A stretch of 64,000 nucleotides of DNA from Ch71 sp050945695 (lineage in GTDB: Bacteria; Chloroflexota; Anaerolineae; DRVO01), in NCBI GenBank assembly GCA_050945695.1, contig JBMNTK010000002.1, positions 3,699 to 67,698 on the forward strand. The letters are read 5' to 3'. The translations under genes and the position numbers were made by a program. Shown here in pieces: positions 51,751 through 60,273 of this stretch (position 1 is its first letter; each line of letters opens with the position of its first letter). Under the pieces are notes generated by a model. That model did not search any database, was not told the DNA's origin, and was given only the letters and a program-made list of their open reading frames with translations.

Positions 51751-52170
51751 TTGCGCATGCATGAACACAGACACGGTCACGGTCGCCGCGGCCGGCTCCG
51801 TCCCGAAGGGAGGGTGCGCCGCTTTCTGCAGCCCTGGCTGCTGCTGCTCCTGGTAGAGAAGCCCAGCCACGGCTACGAGCTGATGGAACGCCTGGCGCAG
51901 GACCCGAACGCGCCCGAGGGAGACCCGGGCGTGCTCTACCCGTTGCTGCGCCGGATGGAAGCTGAGGGCCTGGTTCGATCGGCTTGGGATACGGAGAGCA
52001 AAGGACCAGCCCGACGCCTATACGAGGTCACCCCAGAAGGGGTGGAGTACCTGCACGCCTGGGCGGTGAGCATCCGCACCACCCGGGACCGATTGGACGC
52101 ATTTCTGAACGCCTATGCGTCGCACTTTGAAGAGGAAGAAAGGAGAGATGCAGATGCATCATTGGACTAA
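51751..52170 (+). CDS. PadR family transcriptional regulator
   Basis: 139 residues. After a His/Arg-rich N-terminus (MHEHRHGHGRRG), the PadR winged helix is clear: LLLLLVEKPSHGYELMERL, GVLYPLLRRMEAEGLVRS and RRLYEVTPEGVEYL, followed by a C-terminal dimerisation helix. The His-rich start may bind a metal. PadR proteins are ligand-responsive repressors, often of exporters and of themselves. GAGGAGGTG ends ten bases before the TTG at 51751; an ATG at 51757 is an alternative. It overlaps a small gene downstream. Confidence 0.9.
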   Translation: MRMHEHRHGHGRRGRLRPEGRVRRFLQPWLLLLLVEKPSHGYELMERLAQDPNAPEGDPGVLYPLLRRMEAEGLVRSAWDTESKGPARRLYEVTPEGVEYLHAWAVSIRTTRDRLDAFLNAYASHFEEEERRDADASLD

Positions 52171-52372
52171 TCGCGCACGAGGACACCACAGAGGCGAGTG
52201 CGGCCCCCGGCCGCACATGCACCCCGGGTTCGGGGGCAGAGGGCAGTGCTTCCGGCGCCGCATGCTGACCCGCCAGGAGCGGATCGAGCGGCTGGAGGCA
52301 TACCTCAAGGACCTGCGGCTTGAGGCCCAGGCAGTGGAAGAGCGGCTAGCCGACCTGCGGGCCGCCGGCTAG
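52154..52372 (+). CDS. Small His/Gly/Arg-rich protein with C-terminal coiled coil
   Basis: 72 residues. The N-terminal half is rich in His, Gly, Arg and Cys (HHWTNRARGHHRGECGPRPH), the C-terminal half is a charged helix (RQERIERLEAYLKDLRLEAQ) likely to form a coiled coil. This resembles the small DUF5320-type proteins often seen beside PadR genes and metal clusters. The ATG at 52154 has AGGAG about 8 bases upstream; an ATG at 52148 is possible. It overlaps the end of the PadR gene, so the two are coupled. The His and Cys content suggests metal binding. Confidence 0.6.
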   Translation: MHHWTNRARGHHRGECGPRPHMHPGFGGRGQCFRRRMLTRQERIERLEAYLKDLRLEAQAVEERLADLRAAG

Positions 52373-52391
52373 CCGACTCCGTAGGGGCGCC

Positions 52392-52409
52392 CCCCTAGAG
52401 CTCTAGGGG
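52392..52409. terminator. Perfect 18-bp palindrome at the end of convergent genes
   Basis: CCCCTAGAGCTCTAGGGG is self-complementary and contains the stop codon of the UroD-like gene on the minus strand. It lies 20 bases past the end of the small plus-strand gene. A terminator role is inferred from position. Confidence 0.35.
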
Positions 52410-53468
52410 TGGCAGCCCGAAGAAATCGCGGTAAGCTTCGATCACCGCCAGGTAGTTGCGCATGGGCACACTGGCGGTGATGGCGTTACTGGCACAGAGG
52501 ATGTGCCCGCCGTTGCCCATCCCCTTCTCCAGGCATTCCCGGGTGTGCTGCCGCACCTCGTCGGGGGTGGCGAAGCTCAGGGTATTGCCCGGGTCCAGGT
52601 TGCCGTAGAAGGTGATCCGGTCGCCGTAGGCCTCCTTGAGCCGGCCCAGGTCCATGCCCGCATGTAGGTCTATCTCCAGGTAGCCGTCCACCTCGCAGCC
52701 CACCAGGAAGTCCTCGATCACCGGCCACAGGTCGCCGTCACTGGCGTTGACGGCCCAACCGCCCAGCTCGTGGACCCGGCGGGAGACGGTGCGCACCTCG
52801 GGCATGATGAACTCGTGGTAAGCCCGGGGAGAGATGAGGGGTCGGGTGCCGGCCATGTCTCCCCCCACCCCAAACTGATCTATGCCCAACTGGGCGTAGC
52901 GCTCAACCAGGGCCAGCGCCCGGCGAGTGGCCAGGGCAAAGTGCCTGTGGGCCACCTCCGGGTCCAGGAGCATCGTCTGCATGAGGTCAACGTCCGTCCA
53001 GACCCCGTGGGCGTAGGCTGGGGCCAGGATGGGCAAGTCCAGCCCCCGCCGATCCATCTCCTCCTTGATGTAGACGTAGATGAGGAACTGATCATCGCTG
53101 GGTGGCGGTGCCTGCTCGGCGGCCTCGTTGCGCAGCCGGACGCGCTCCACCGGGTCTTCCGGCGGCTCCGGCTGGGAGGCTTGCGGAGCCGGGTCCAGGG
53201 CGTTGCGGGAGCCGGTGGAGTAGACGTAGAGCATGTCGTGGCCCAGGAGCTGGGCCAGGTCCAACCGGTCGGTCGCGACCCGGCGCACCGCCCCTTCCCA
53301 GCCCAGCTCGCGCAGCAGGCTGGTCCAGTTGGCGGAATCACCGCCGTAGGTTCTGCCCAGGAACTGGTCGGCCAAGGGGGAAAGCAAGACGTACTCGAAG
53401 ATCGGGGTGCGGTCGGGCTCGCGGTGAGTTAGGGCGGCCTCAACCCGCTCGCGGGATGTCATCGTCAT
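52395..53468 (-). CDS. Uroporphyrinogen-decarboxylase-like (UroD/MtaA superfamily) protein
   Basis: 357 residues. The start, SRERVEAALTHREPDRTPI, is the standard opening of UroD/MtaA proteins. GIDQFGVGGDMAGTRPLISP and TFYGNLDPGNTL with GNGGHILCASNAI are further hallmarks. The zinc motif position reads VNASDGDLWPV, so the His-x-Cys ligands of MtaA are absent. Function is unknown; in environmental bacteria such genes are linked to catabolism of methylated or aromatic ether compounds. ATG at 53468, no obvious ribosome site beyond GGAG. It lies upstream-adjacent to the peptide transporter operon, with the same strand and a 130-base gap. Confidence 0.82.
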   Translation of the reverse strand: MTMTSRERVEAALTHREPDRTPIFEYVLLSPLADQFLGRTYGGDSANWTSLLRELGWEGAVRRVATDRLDLAQLLGHDMLYVYSTGSRNALDPAPQASQPEPPEDPVERVRLRNEAAEQAPPPSDDQFLIYVYIKEEMDRRGLDLPILAPAYAHGVWTDVDLMQTMLLDPEVAHRHFALATRRALALVERYAQLGIDQFGVGGDMAGTRPLISPRAYHEFIMPEVRTVSRRVHELGGWAVNASDGDLWPVIEDFLVGCEVDGYLEIDLHAGMDLGRLKEAYGDRITFYGNLDPGNTLSFATPDEVRQHTRECLEKGMGNGGHILCASNAITASVPMRNYLAVIEAYRDFFGLPPLEL

Positions 53469-53599
53469 GGAGTGTGCTCCTGAGTGCTGCCTGGATGCGG
53501 CGCCATTAGGGCCGATAGGATAGCAACAGAGATCGCTTGGTGCCCAACGCTGGGCTGCCCCGCAGAGAAGCCGAAGGACGTAGGGCCTGGTGCATGCCG

Positions 53600-54160
53600 C
53601 TAGCGCTGTGGGTTGCGCAGCAGCCCGGTCAGCTCGGCGATAATCGCCTCGTCAGTTACATCGTAGGTACCGGAGGCCGTGAAGACACGCGTGCCCGCGG
53701 GGAGGCTCTCTCCATCCAGCAGTCCCGGCCAGAATCCATCCCCCTGCCAGGTTGCCCCGACGACGACGGCCACGAGCTTGCCCGCCCGGAACACCCCGGT
53801 GAAGGAGCTCAGGTAGTCGTCGTAGTAGCGGTTCTGGTTGTGGAGGTGGACGTAGGGCGGGGCGAGGCGGCGTTCGACGCTGTCGGGCAGGAAGGGGATG
53901 TCGGCTTTGGCGTTGATGGCCGTCATCAGGCTGGAGAAGCGCTCGCCGTTGTCCCCCTTGGCCAAGTCGGCGAAGACCACTCGATCCCCTAGCCCCGCCT
54001 CCTCCAGATCGGCCAGCACCTGCTGGACTGCCGGCTCATCGGCGAAGCCGTAGACCCACAGCTCATACCCGGTCGGCCGGCCCCATCGCGAGGCCAGCAC
54101 GGCCAGCAAGGCAATGCCCACGATGGCGGCGGCGATCCCTCTAGCGCGCCACGTTCGCAC
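53600..54160 (-). CDS. Membrane-anchored protein with thioredoxin-like pattern but no CxxC
   Basis: 186 residues, family not recognised. A single N-terminal helix (about 9-24) precedes YELWVYGFADEPAVQQVLADL and later ADIPFLPDSV, the strand-helix and cis-Pro pattern of thioredoxin folds; the place of the CxxC motif is ADEPAV, so redox activity is not expected. The C-terminal half (SSFTGVFRAGKLVAVVVGA) is unassigned. The GTG at 54160 lies inside the end of the oligopeptide ATPase gene (20-base overlap), so it is the last gene of the transporter operon. Confidence 0.55.
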   Translation of the reverse strand: MRTWRARGIAAAIVGIALLAVLASRWGRPTGYELWVYGFADEPAVQQVLADLEEAGLGDRVVFADLAKGDNGERFSSLMTAINAKADIPFLPDSVERRLAPPYVHLHNQNRYYDDYLSSFTGVFRAGKLVAVVVGATWQGDGFWPGLLDGESLPAGTRVFTASGTYDVTDEAIIAELTGLLRNPQR

Positions 54161-55136
54161 CGTTGAGCACCCTCTGGCAAGCAGCGAAATGGTCCGGCTC
54201 GACCTCTACAATCTCGGGCGCCTGGCTCTGGCACTCCGGAAGCGGGTTGGGGCACCGTTCGGCGAAGACACAGCCGGTGGTGCGCCCGAAGCTCTCCGGT
54301 GCCGCGCCCATCCTGGTCTCCTGCTTCCAGCGATTGCGGGGATTGGGCAGCGGGATAGAGCGCAGGAGCTCCTGGGCATAGGGGTGTACGGGATTCTGGA
54401 TCACCTTGCCCACGTCGCCCATCTCCACGATGCGCCCCCGGTTGAGCAGGATGATCCGGTCGCTAAGGTAGTAGGCTACCGACAGGTCGTGGGTGACGAA
54501 GACGATGGACATGCCAAAGTCTTCCTTGAGCCTGAGGAGCACGTTGAGGATGCCCGCCCGGAGCGACATGTCCACCATGGAGACCGGCTCGTCGGCGATC
54601 AGCAGGCGCGGCTTGAGCAGCAACGCCCGGGCTATGGCGACGCGTTGGGCCTCCCCGCCGCTCAACTGGTGGGGGTAGCGACCCCGGACCCGTTCCGATG
54701 AGAGCCCCACCGCTTCCAGGGCCTCGTTGATCAGCCGGCGGGCCCCTGCCTCCGAGTCCGCCAGGCGGAACTTGCGGATGGGCATCTCCAGGAAGCGGTC
54801 TATGGTGTAGAAGGGGTTGTAGACCTGGTAAGGGTCCTGAAAGACGGCCTGCACCCGGCGGAAGTAGGCGCGTTTGTCGCCGGCCATGATCTCAGCCAGG
54901 GACCGGCCCTCGAACATGATCTCACCCGACGTGGGGCCCATCAGCCCGAGAATGAGCCGGGAGATGGTGGTCTTGCCGCTTCCACTTTCCCCGGCCAGGG
55001 TCAGGATGGTCGGTTCCTCGCCGGGGATCGTGAACGACACATCATCAACCGCGTACAGGTACCGCTTCTTGATGATGCCTCCCATGGGAAAGACCTTGGT
55101 GAGGTTGCGTACCTCAAGCAACGGTGTGGAACTCAT
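54141..55136 (-). CDS. Oligopeptide/dipeptide ABC transporter ATP-binding protein (DppF/OppF-like)
   Basis: 331 residues. Walker A is GESGSGKTTI, the signature LSGGEAQRVAIARALL, Walker B LLIADEPVSMVD, H-loop VTHDLSVA. The C-terminal extension has the oligopeptide-subfamily pattern HPYAQELLRSIPLPNP and a cysteine-containing end (TGCVFAERCPNPLPEC), which in relatives binds an iron-sulfur cluster. It pairs with the next ATPase to drive peptide uptake. The ATG at 55136 follows one base after the TAG of the DppD-like gene. Confidence 0.92.
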   Translation of the reverse strand: MSSTPLLEVRNLTKVFPMGGIIKKRYLYAVDDVSFTIPGEEPTILTLAGESGSGKTTISRLILGLMGPTSGEIMFEGRSLAEIMAGDKRAYFRRVQAVFQDPYQVYNPFYTIDRFLEMPIRKFRLADSEAGARRLINEALEAVGLSSERVRGRYPHQLSGGEAQRVAIARALLLKPRLLIADEPVSMVDMSLRAGILNVLLRLKEDFGMSIVFVTHDLSVAYYLSDRIILLNRGRIVEMGDVGKVIQNPVHPYAQELLRSIPLPNPRNRWKQETRMGAAPESFGRTTGCVFAERCPNPLPECQSQAPEIVEVEPDHFAACQRVLNGANVAR

Positions 55137-55137
55137 C

Positions 55138-56145
55138 CTACTCCCCCAAGGAACTGGCGAGCTGGCCACTCGTACTGGCCGGGCCGGCGGTGTCCATCAG
55201 CAGGCATGCCACCCAGCGTCCGGCCGCTATCTCGCGTAGCACCGGCTCCGTATGGGTGCACTCCGGCATGACCTTGGGGCAGCGCGGAGCAAAGCGGCAC
55301 CCGGGAGGGGGTTGGAGCAGGTTGGGTGGCTGACCGGCCAGGCCCTTGATCTCTCGCCGCTCCTCGACCGAGGGTATGGCGGCTACCAGCACCTGGCTAT
55401 AGGGATGCAACGGATCCTCGAACAGGTCGAAGACACTGCCGATCTCGACGACCTTGCCGGCATACATGACCAGCAGCCGATCCACCACTTCCGCGTGCAC
55501 GGCCAGGTCGTGCGAGATGAGCACTACCGACGTGCCCTGCTGATCGCGGATGTCGGCCAGCGCCTGCATGATGCCCCGCTGCGTCACCACGTCCAGGGCC
55601 GTCGTTGGCTCATCAGCCACAAGCAGGCGCGGCCCCAGGGCGATGGAGATGGCGATCACGCAGCGCTGTTTCATGCCTCCACTTAGCTCGTGCGGAAACA
55701 TGCGGCCGGCACGGGGCGGCAGCCCGACCGTCGCCAACAGCTCCGCAGCCTTCTCCCGCATGGCGTCCGTGGACATCCGCTGGTGGGCGGAGATGGCGTC
55801 CACGATCTGGTCGCGTATGCGCATCACCGGGTTGAGGGCATTCATGGAAGCCTGCGGGATGTAGGCGAACGCACTCCCCCGCAGCCGGCGCATCTCCTCT
55901 TCGCCCAGCCCGGTGATGTCCGTGCCGTTCAGGCGGATGCTGCCTCCGGCGATGTAGGCGGGAGGCTTGTGGAGCCTCAGCATGGCCTTGGCCAGCGTGG
56001 ACTTGCCGCAGCCCGACTCTCCCGCGATGCCGAAGATCTCCCCTGGCTTCACGTCGAGGCTCACCCCGTCCACCGCTCGCACGGGGCCCCTCATGCTCCG
56101 GTAGTAGGCCTGCAGGTCCCGCACTTCCAGGAGGGGCGCGGTCAT
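55138..56145 (-). CDS. Oligopeptide/dipeptide ABC transporter ATP-binding protein (DppD/OppD-like)
   Basis: 335 residues. Walker A is GESGCGKSTLA, the signature LSGGMKQRCVIAISI, Walker B LLVADEPTTALDV, H-loop LISHDLAV. The C-terminus carries HPYSQVLVAAIPSV and the PGCRFAPRCPKVMPEC cysteine motif, as in the OppD/OppF group. The ATG at 56145 overlaps the TGA of the permease by four bases. It lies in the operon order binding protein, permease, permease, ATPase, ATPase. Confidence 0.92.
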   Translation of the reverse strand: MTAPLLEVRDLQAYYRSMRGPVRAVDGVSLDVKPGEIFGIAGESGCGKSTLAKAMLRLHKPPAYIAGGSIRLNGTDITGLGEEEMRRLRGSAFAYIPQASMNALNPVMRIRDQIVDAISAHQRMSTDAMREKAAELLATVGLPPRAGRMFPHELSGGMKQRCVIAISIALGPRLLVADEPTTALDVVTQRGIMQALADIRDQQGTSVVLISHDLAVHAEVVDRLLVMYAGKVVEIGSVFDLFEDPLHPYSQVLVAAIPSVEERREIKGLAGQPPNLLQPPPGCRFAPRCPKVMPECTHTEPVLREIAAGRWVACLLMDTAGPASTSGQLASSLGE

Positions 56146-56999
56146 GACTTCCTCATCCTTGGATTGGATACCTCATCGAAGCCCATGATGATCAGATATA
56201 GGGACACGAAGATGAGCACGAGCACCACGATGGGCGGGACGGCCCACCACCACCATCCTTTCACCGTGGCCGCGTACTGCTGGGCCCAGTAGAGCATCAG
56301 CCCGATGGAGGTCGCCCCTGGGGGCCCCAGCCCAATAACCTCCAGCGACACCTCGGCCAGGATGGCCCCCGTCACCGACATCACGAAGCCGGCCATGACG
56401 AAGGGGATCATGTTCGGGAAGATCTCGGTGAAGATGATCTCGGGGGTGCGCATGCCCGACAGGTGGGCGATGCTGATGAACTCCCGCTCCTTCAGGGTCA
56501 TGGCCTGCGCCCGGATGGTGCGCGCCGAGCCCTGCCAGCTGAAGGCAGCCAACAGCACGGCCATCAGCGGTATGGTGAAGGACTTCACCGAGGCCGAGAT
56601 CAGGATGAGGATCGGCCACAGGGGAATCACGAGGAAGATGTCAATCAGGCTGCGCAGCAGGTCATCAACCATTCCCCCCTTGTAGCCTCCCACCAGCCCC
56701 ACCACGAGGCCAAGTAGGGTGCCGAAGGTCCCTGCCAGGAAGCCTATGTAGAGGGAGGTCTGCACGCTGTAGAGCAGGACCACCAGCAGGTCGCGCCCTA
56801 GGCCATCTGTCCCTAGAGGGAACTCGGGCGATGGCTTCCGAAAGGACGGCGCGGAGCCGAACTTGGGGTAGGGGATGTCGAGCAGGTTGGGCAGGAACCC
56901 GGTGATGACGATCACCACCAGGAGCACGAACCCCAGGACGAACTTCCAGTTTCGGAAGAGCACCCGCAAGGTCGAGAAGAGCGGTGCCGCACGACCCAT
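56142..56999 (-). CDS. Oligopeptide/dipeptide ABC transporter permease (DppC/OppC-like)
   Basis: 285 residues. An N-terminal OppC-type segment (FRNWKFVLGFVLL) with one helix, then a short outer loop (PLGTDGLGRDLLVVLLYSVQTSLYIG contains the hallmark GTDxxGRD), and five helices with the EAA-like loop LKEREFISIAHLSGMRTPEIIF (parts EREFISIAHL and GMRTPEIIF). It forms the channel with the DppB-like permease. ATG at 56999, two bases after the previous stop. Confidence 0.92.
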   Translation of the reverse strand: MGRAAPLFSTLRVLFRNWKFVLGFVLLVVIVITGFLPNLLDIPYPKFGSAPSFRKPSPEFPLGTDGLGRDLLVVLLYSVQTSLYIGFLAGTFGTLLGLVVGLVGGYKGGMVDDLLRSLIDIFLVIPLWPILILISASVKSFTIPLMAVLLAAFSWQGSARTIRAQAMTLKEREFISIAHLSGMRTPEIIFTEIFPNMIPFVMAGFVMSVTGAILAEVSLEVIGLGPPGATSIGLMLYWAQQYAATVKGWWWWAVPPIVVLVLIFVSLYLIIMGFDEVSNPRMRKS

Positions 57000-57001
57000 G
57001 C

Positions 57002-58006
57002 CTATTTCTCTCCGTAGCGTATGCGCGGGTCAATCAGCGGATAGATCAGGTCTATCACCAAGTTGGCGGTGAGTACCGTGAATATGATGAGCAGGGTCAT
57101 GCCCTGGATGAGGTTGTAGTCGTTTAGCCCTAGAGCCGTGATGTAGAGGTTGCCCAGGCCTGGGTAGGCAAAGATCGCCTCGGTAAGGAGGGATCCGCTC
57201 ACGATGTAGCCCAGGGACAGGGCGAGGCCGGTTACCTGCGGCAGCATGGCGTTACGGGCAGCGTAGCGGGTCATGATGGTTCGGGGCTTTAGCCCTTTGG
57301 CCTCGGCGAAGAGTATGTAGTCCTCGCCCTGGATGTTGATCATCAGGCTACGCATGCCGATCACCCACCCGCCCAGCGAGGCCAGGATGATGGATAGCGC
57401 CGGCAGGGTGGCGTGGTAGAGCAGGTCGGCGATGAAGCTGAAGCTCAGTGACGGCACCGCTCCCATGCTCATGGCGCCGGTAGAGGGGAAGATAGGGATA
57501 AGTGAAGCAAAGACGAGAATGAGCACCACGGCGAGCACGTAGTATGGGATTCGGCTGAGCACCAGGCTGATGCCGGCGATCACGGAGTTGACCTTCGAGT
57601 CCTTGAACCAGCCGATCAGGGCCCCGATGAGATTGCCCAGGATCCAGCTCAGGATCACCGTCACCGACAGCAGGCCTATGGTCCAGGGCAGTGCCCGCTT
57701 GATGAGCATCATCACGGGAGAGGGGAAGAAGGCGAGGGAGAGGCCCAGGTTACCGCGCAGGGCCTGGGTGATGTAGCTCACGTACTGGTCCCACAGCGAC
57801 CCGTTGAGGCCGAACATCTCTCGGTAGGCCTCAACTAGCTTGTCGGCGTCCGGGATCTGCTGACCGCGGAGCGACATCTGCTGCAAGATGGCTCCGATGG
57901 GATCCCCTGGTGCCAAGTGCGTTATCAGGAAGATGACCGTGAACGCCGCTAAGAGAGTGATGAGATAGCTAGCGATGCGTTTGAGCACATAGCCGATCGG
58001 GATCAT
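57002..58006 (-). CDS. Oligopeptide/dipeptide ABC transporter permease (DppB/OppB-like)
   Basis: 334 residues, six membrane helices. The start YVLKRIASYLITLLAAF and HLAPGDPIGAIL are OppB hallmarks; the EAA loop is DYILFAEAKGLKPRTIMTRYAARNAMLPQ (parts LFAEAKGLKP and AARNAMLPQ). ATG at 58006. A 133-base gap with a strong hairpin (58083-58122) separates it from the binding-protein gene, which should lower its expression relative to that gene. Confidence 0.92.
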   Translation of the reverse strand: MIPIGYVLKRIASYLITLLAAFTVIFLITHLAPGDPIGAILQQMSLRGQQIPDADKLVEAYREMFGLNGSLWDQYVSYITQALRGNLGLSLAFFPSPVMMLIKRALPWTIGLLSVTVILSWILGNLIGALIGWFKDSKVNSVIAGISLVLSRIPYYVLAVVLILVFASLIPIFPSTGAMSMGAVPSLSFSFIADLLYHATLPALSIILASLGGWVIGMRSLMINIQGEDYILFAEAKGLKPRTIMTRYAARNAMLPQVTGLALSLGYIVSGSLLTEAIFAYPGLGNLYITALGLNDYNLIQGMTLLIIFTVLTANLVIDLIYPLIDPRIRYGEK

Positions 58007-58082
58007 GCAACCCCCCGTCTAGACGTAGCGGACTCGAGCACCCCGCGGCCCCCCTGCCTAGGAGCCTGGCTTCCGAGGCCCT

Positions 58083-58122
58083 AGGGCAGCGGCTACCGGC
58101 CATCGCCGGCGACCGCTGCCCT
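58083..58122 (-). terminator. Intercistronic hairpin after the binding-protein gene
   Basis: AGGGCAGCGG (58083-58092) and CCGCTGCCCT (58113-58122) form a 10-bp stem; the 20-base centre contains a further GCCGG/CCGGC pairing. It lies 18 bases after the binding-protein stop and before the permease gene. It may act as a partial terminator or mRNA stabiliser. Confidence 0.5.
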
Positions 58123-58139
58123 GAGGCTTTGGCCAAAGG

Positions 58140-59969
58140 CTACGCGTTGCCGGAGGGCCGGATCTTCAGCAAGTTGAAGATGAAGATGGGTACCCACGTC
58201 CCGGGCACGCCGTATGGATCATCGGCCGTGGCCCAACCGGTCCAGTAGTAGGTATCCTCGGCGATGGTGAACATGGACTGGCTGATGGGGATCACCACCG
58301 TATCCCGGACCAGGATCTCCATCGCATCGTGATAGAGCTGCCTCGTGGTCTCGTCTGTCAGGTCGTACGGGCGCGAGGCCAACTGGTCTACGATCGCGTC
58401 CAGCTCGGGGTTGGCATACCCAGCGTCGTTGGAGCCGGTGATGTCTCCCTCTGGCACGGCGTACTTGCTGTGGTACTTCTCGAACATGAAGTACGGGTCG
58501 TACCAGGTCTGGCACATCCAGCCGGTGAGCGCCTCGAACGTCTTCTGGGACCACGGATCGTTGAAGGCGGCACCCTCTTGAGGCTTGGTCGTGGTCTCGA
58601 TGCCTATCTCGTTCCAGCCGTCCGCCGTCACCTGGCCGATACGCAGGAGCTCCGGCACCCACGAGCCGCTGATGAGGGTGATGGACGCCCGAGTGTCACC
58701 CTTGGTCCAGACGCCGTCTGCGCCCTTGGTGAAGCCGGCCTCCTCCATCAGCGCCTCGGCCTCGGCCGGGTCGTACTTGGTGGGCTGGTAGGTCTCGAGG
58801 ACGTCGGCCACGGCATCCATGAAGGGCTGGTGGGTGGCGTATAGAGGCACCATCAGATCGTTGGTGAGGCCATATCCCTCGTAGGCCACGTTGATGATCT
58901 TCTCGCGATCAATGGCCCGGGACAGGGCGCGCCGGACTAGCGGATCGTCCCACGGAGCCTTGCGGTGGTTGAGGACGACGTAGCGGGGGCAAGGGTCAAT
59001 CCACTGGTACGGTGGCTCGTCGAACCAGGCGATCGCGTATGGGTTGCGCTCCTGGACGGTCAGGAAGTCCGTCGGCCCACCCAGGTAGGCGGCGTCGAGC
59101 CGGTGCTCGCTCATCTCGATGATGCGCGTCTCTGGGGCCAGGTAGCGCCAGATCACGTACTTGGGCGCCGGCTGCCCGAATACGTCATTGCCCCACCAGT
59201 CATCTATGCGCTCGAAGACCTCTTCTTCCACATCGGCCTTGATGATCTTGTAAGGGCCAGTGTGCACCGGCTCCCAGTTGGTGAAGGCCAGTGGGTCCTG
59301 GTCGGCCCAGATGTGCTCAGGCACCATGCTGATGCCCCAGGTGGAGGCGATGTTGAGGTCGAAGCGAGGGTTTACGTCCTTGAAGGCCAGGTGGACGGTG
59401 TAGTCGTCTACCTTCTCGATGGCCGTCACCCACTCGGCGATGGTGGCGCCATAGGACATGGTGGGGTTCTTGGAGATCATGTCCAGGGTGAAGACGACGT
59501 CGTCGGCGGTGAAGTCCTCGCCGTCGCTCCACTTGACGCCCTCGCGCAACGAAATCGTCATGCCCGTGTAGCCTTCGTCGTACTCGAAGCCCGTAGCCAG
59601 CCACCACTCGGTCCGGCCAGCATCGCTGTTGACGAACCATAGCTGGTTGGACCCGCCGAGGCTGCTGTGCCAGGCATAGGCATTGTTAGGCACGAACATG
59701 TTCATCTGCTGCGGGTTGGGGTTGCGGTTGTGCATGTAGAGGATGAGGGTTTCGGCCCGAGGATACTCGCCAGGCCTGGACTCGGCCGCGGGCGCGGCTG
59801 TCGTTGCCTCGGCGGCGGGCTCTTCTGTGGCCCCCTCTGGGGTGGCCTGTGCAGGCTGCGGTACCGGAGACGCGGGGGCGCAGGCTGCCAATGCAGTCAT
59901 ACCTGCCCACGCTGCGCTGAAACGAAGGAACGCCCTGCGGCTTAGCGGATGCTCACCGGAACTGGCCAT
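58140..59969 (-). CDS. Oligopeptide ABC transporter substrate-binding lipoprotein (SBP family 5)
   Basis: 609 residues. A twin-arginine-like start (SRRAFLRF, Arg11-Arg12) followed by a lipobox (TALAAC, Cys30), then an Ala/Thr/Glu/Pro linker to ~68, characteristic of Chloroflexota. The mature domain has family 5 features: TISLREGVKWSDGEDFTADDVVFT (parts LREGVKWSDG, FTADDVVFTLD), PLVRRALSRAIDREKI and a C-terminal QLYHDAMEILVRDTVVIPI. It binds peptides or possibly oligosaccharides for the downstream permeases. ATG at 59969 with AGGAGGGAGGG upstream. It is the first gene of the operon, driven by the promoter at 60162-60190. Confidence 0.93.
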   Translation of the reverse strand: MASSGEHPLSRRAFLRFSAAWAGMTALAACAPASPVPQPAQATPEGATEEPAAEATTAAPAAESRPGEYPRAETLILYMHNRNPNPQQMNMFVPNNAYAWHSSLGGSNQLWFVNSDAGRTEWWLATGFEYDEGYTGMTISLREGVKWSDGEDFTADDVVFTLDMISKNPTMSYGATIAEWVTAIEKVDDYTVHLAFKDVNPRFDLNIASTWGISMVPEHIWADQDPLAFTNWEPVHTGPYKIIKADVEEEVFERIDDWWGNDVFGQPAPKYVIWRYLAPETRIIEMSEHRLDAAYLGGPTDFLTVQERNPYAIAWFDEPPYQWIDPCPRYVVLNHRKAPWDDPLVRRALSRAIDREKIINVAYEGYGLTNDLMVPLYATHQPFMDAVADVLETYQPTKYDPAEAEALMEEAGFTKGADGVWTKGDTRASITLISGSWVPELLRIGQVTADGWNEIGIETTTKPQEGAAFNDPWSQKTFEALTGWMCQTWYDPYFMFEKYHSKYAVPEGDITGSNDAGYANPELDAIVDQLASRPYDLTDETTRQLYHDAMEILVRDTVVIPISQSMFTIAEDTYYWTGWATADDPYGVPGTWVPIFIFNLLKIRPSGNA

Positions 59970-60161
59970 GACCCTCCCTCCTAGGTTGGATATGGAGCAG
60001 CGGTTAGTTCAGCTAATAGCAGCTCTGGACTTGGCGGGCTGCCTCCCTCGCTCCGACGCCACTCAGCAGCGAAGACGAGCCGGTCCTATTCACTTCGCCA
60101 GTGGGTGGGGCCGAAGACCACAAAGACCCGGTAGATGGCGGTATGTTTGACGTGCACGAAC

Positions 60162-60190
60162 ATGATAGAAAGCGCGGGACGAATAGTCAA
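60162..60190 (-). promoter_or_regulatory. Sigma-70 promoter of the oligopeptide transporter operon
   Basis: On the minus strand TTGACT (60190-60185), a 17-base spacer, TATCAT (60167-60162). It leaves a leader of about 185 bases before the binding-protein ATG at 59969; no riboswitch was recognised in it. The 304-base gap 59970-60273 otherwise holds only the hairpin at 60226-60260. Confidence 0.65.
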
Positions 60191-60225
60191 CAGTTGCAGT
60201 TAGGTTTTGCTCCCCCATCACCGAA

Positions 60226-60260
60226 CCAGGCTGGCAGCGAACTGTTCGCTGCCAGCCTGG
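60226..60260 (-). terminator. 16-bp perfect hairpin downstream of the UroD-like gene
   Basis: CCAGGCTGGCAGCGAA (60226-60241) and its perfect complement (60245-60260) with a 3-base loop, CTG. It lies 13 bases past the stop of the UroD-like gene and 36 bases before the transporter promoter. No T-run, but a strong stem. Confidence 0.7.
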
Positions 60261-60273
60261 TCAATGCCGGGAA

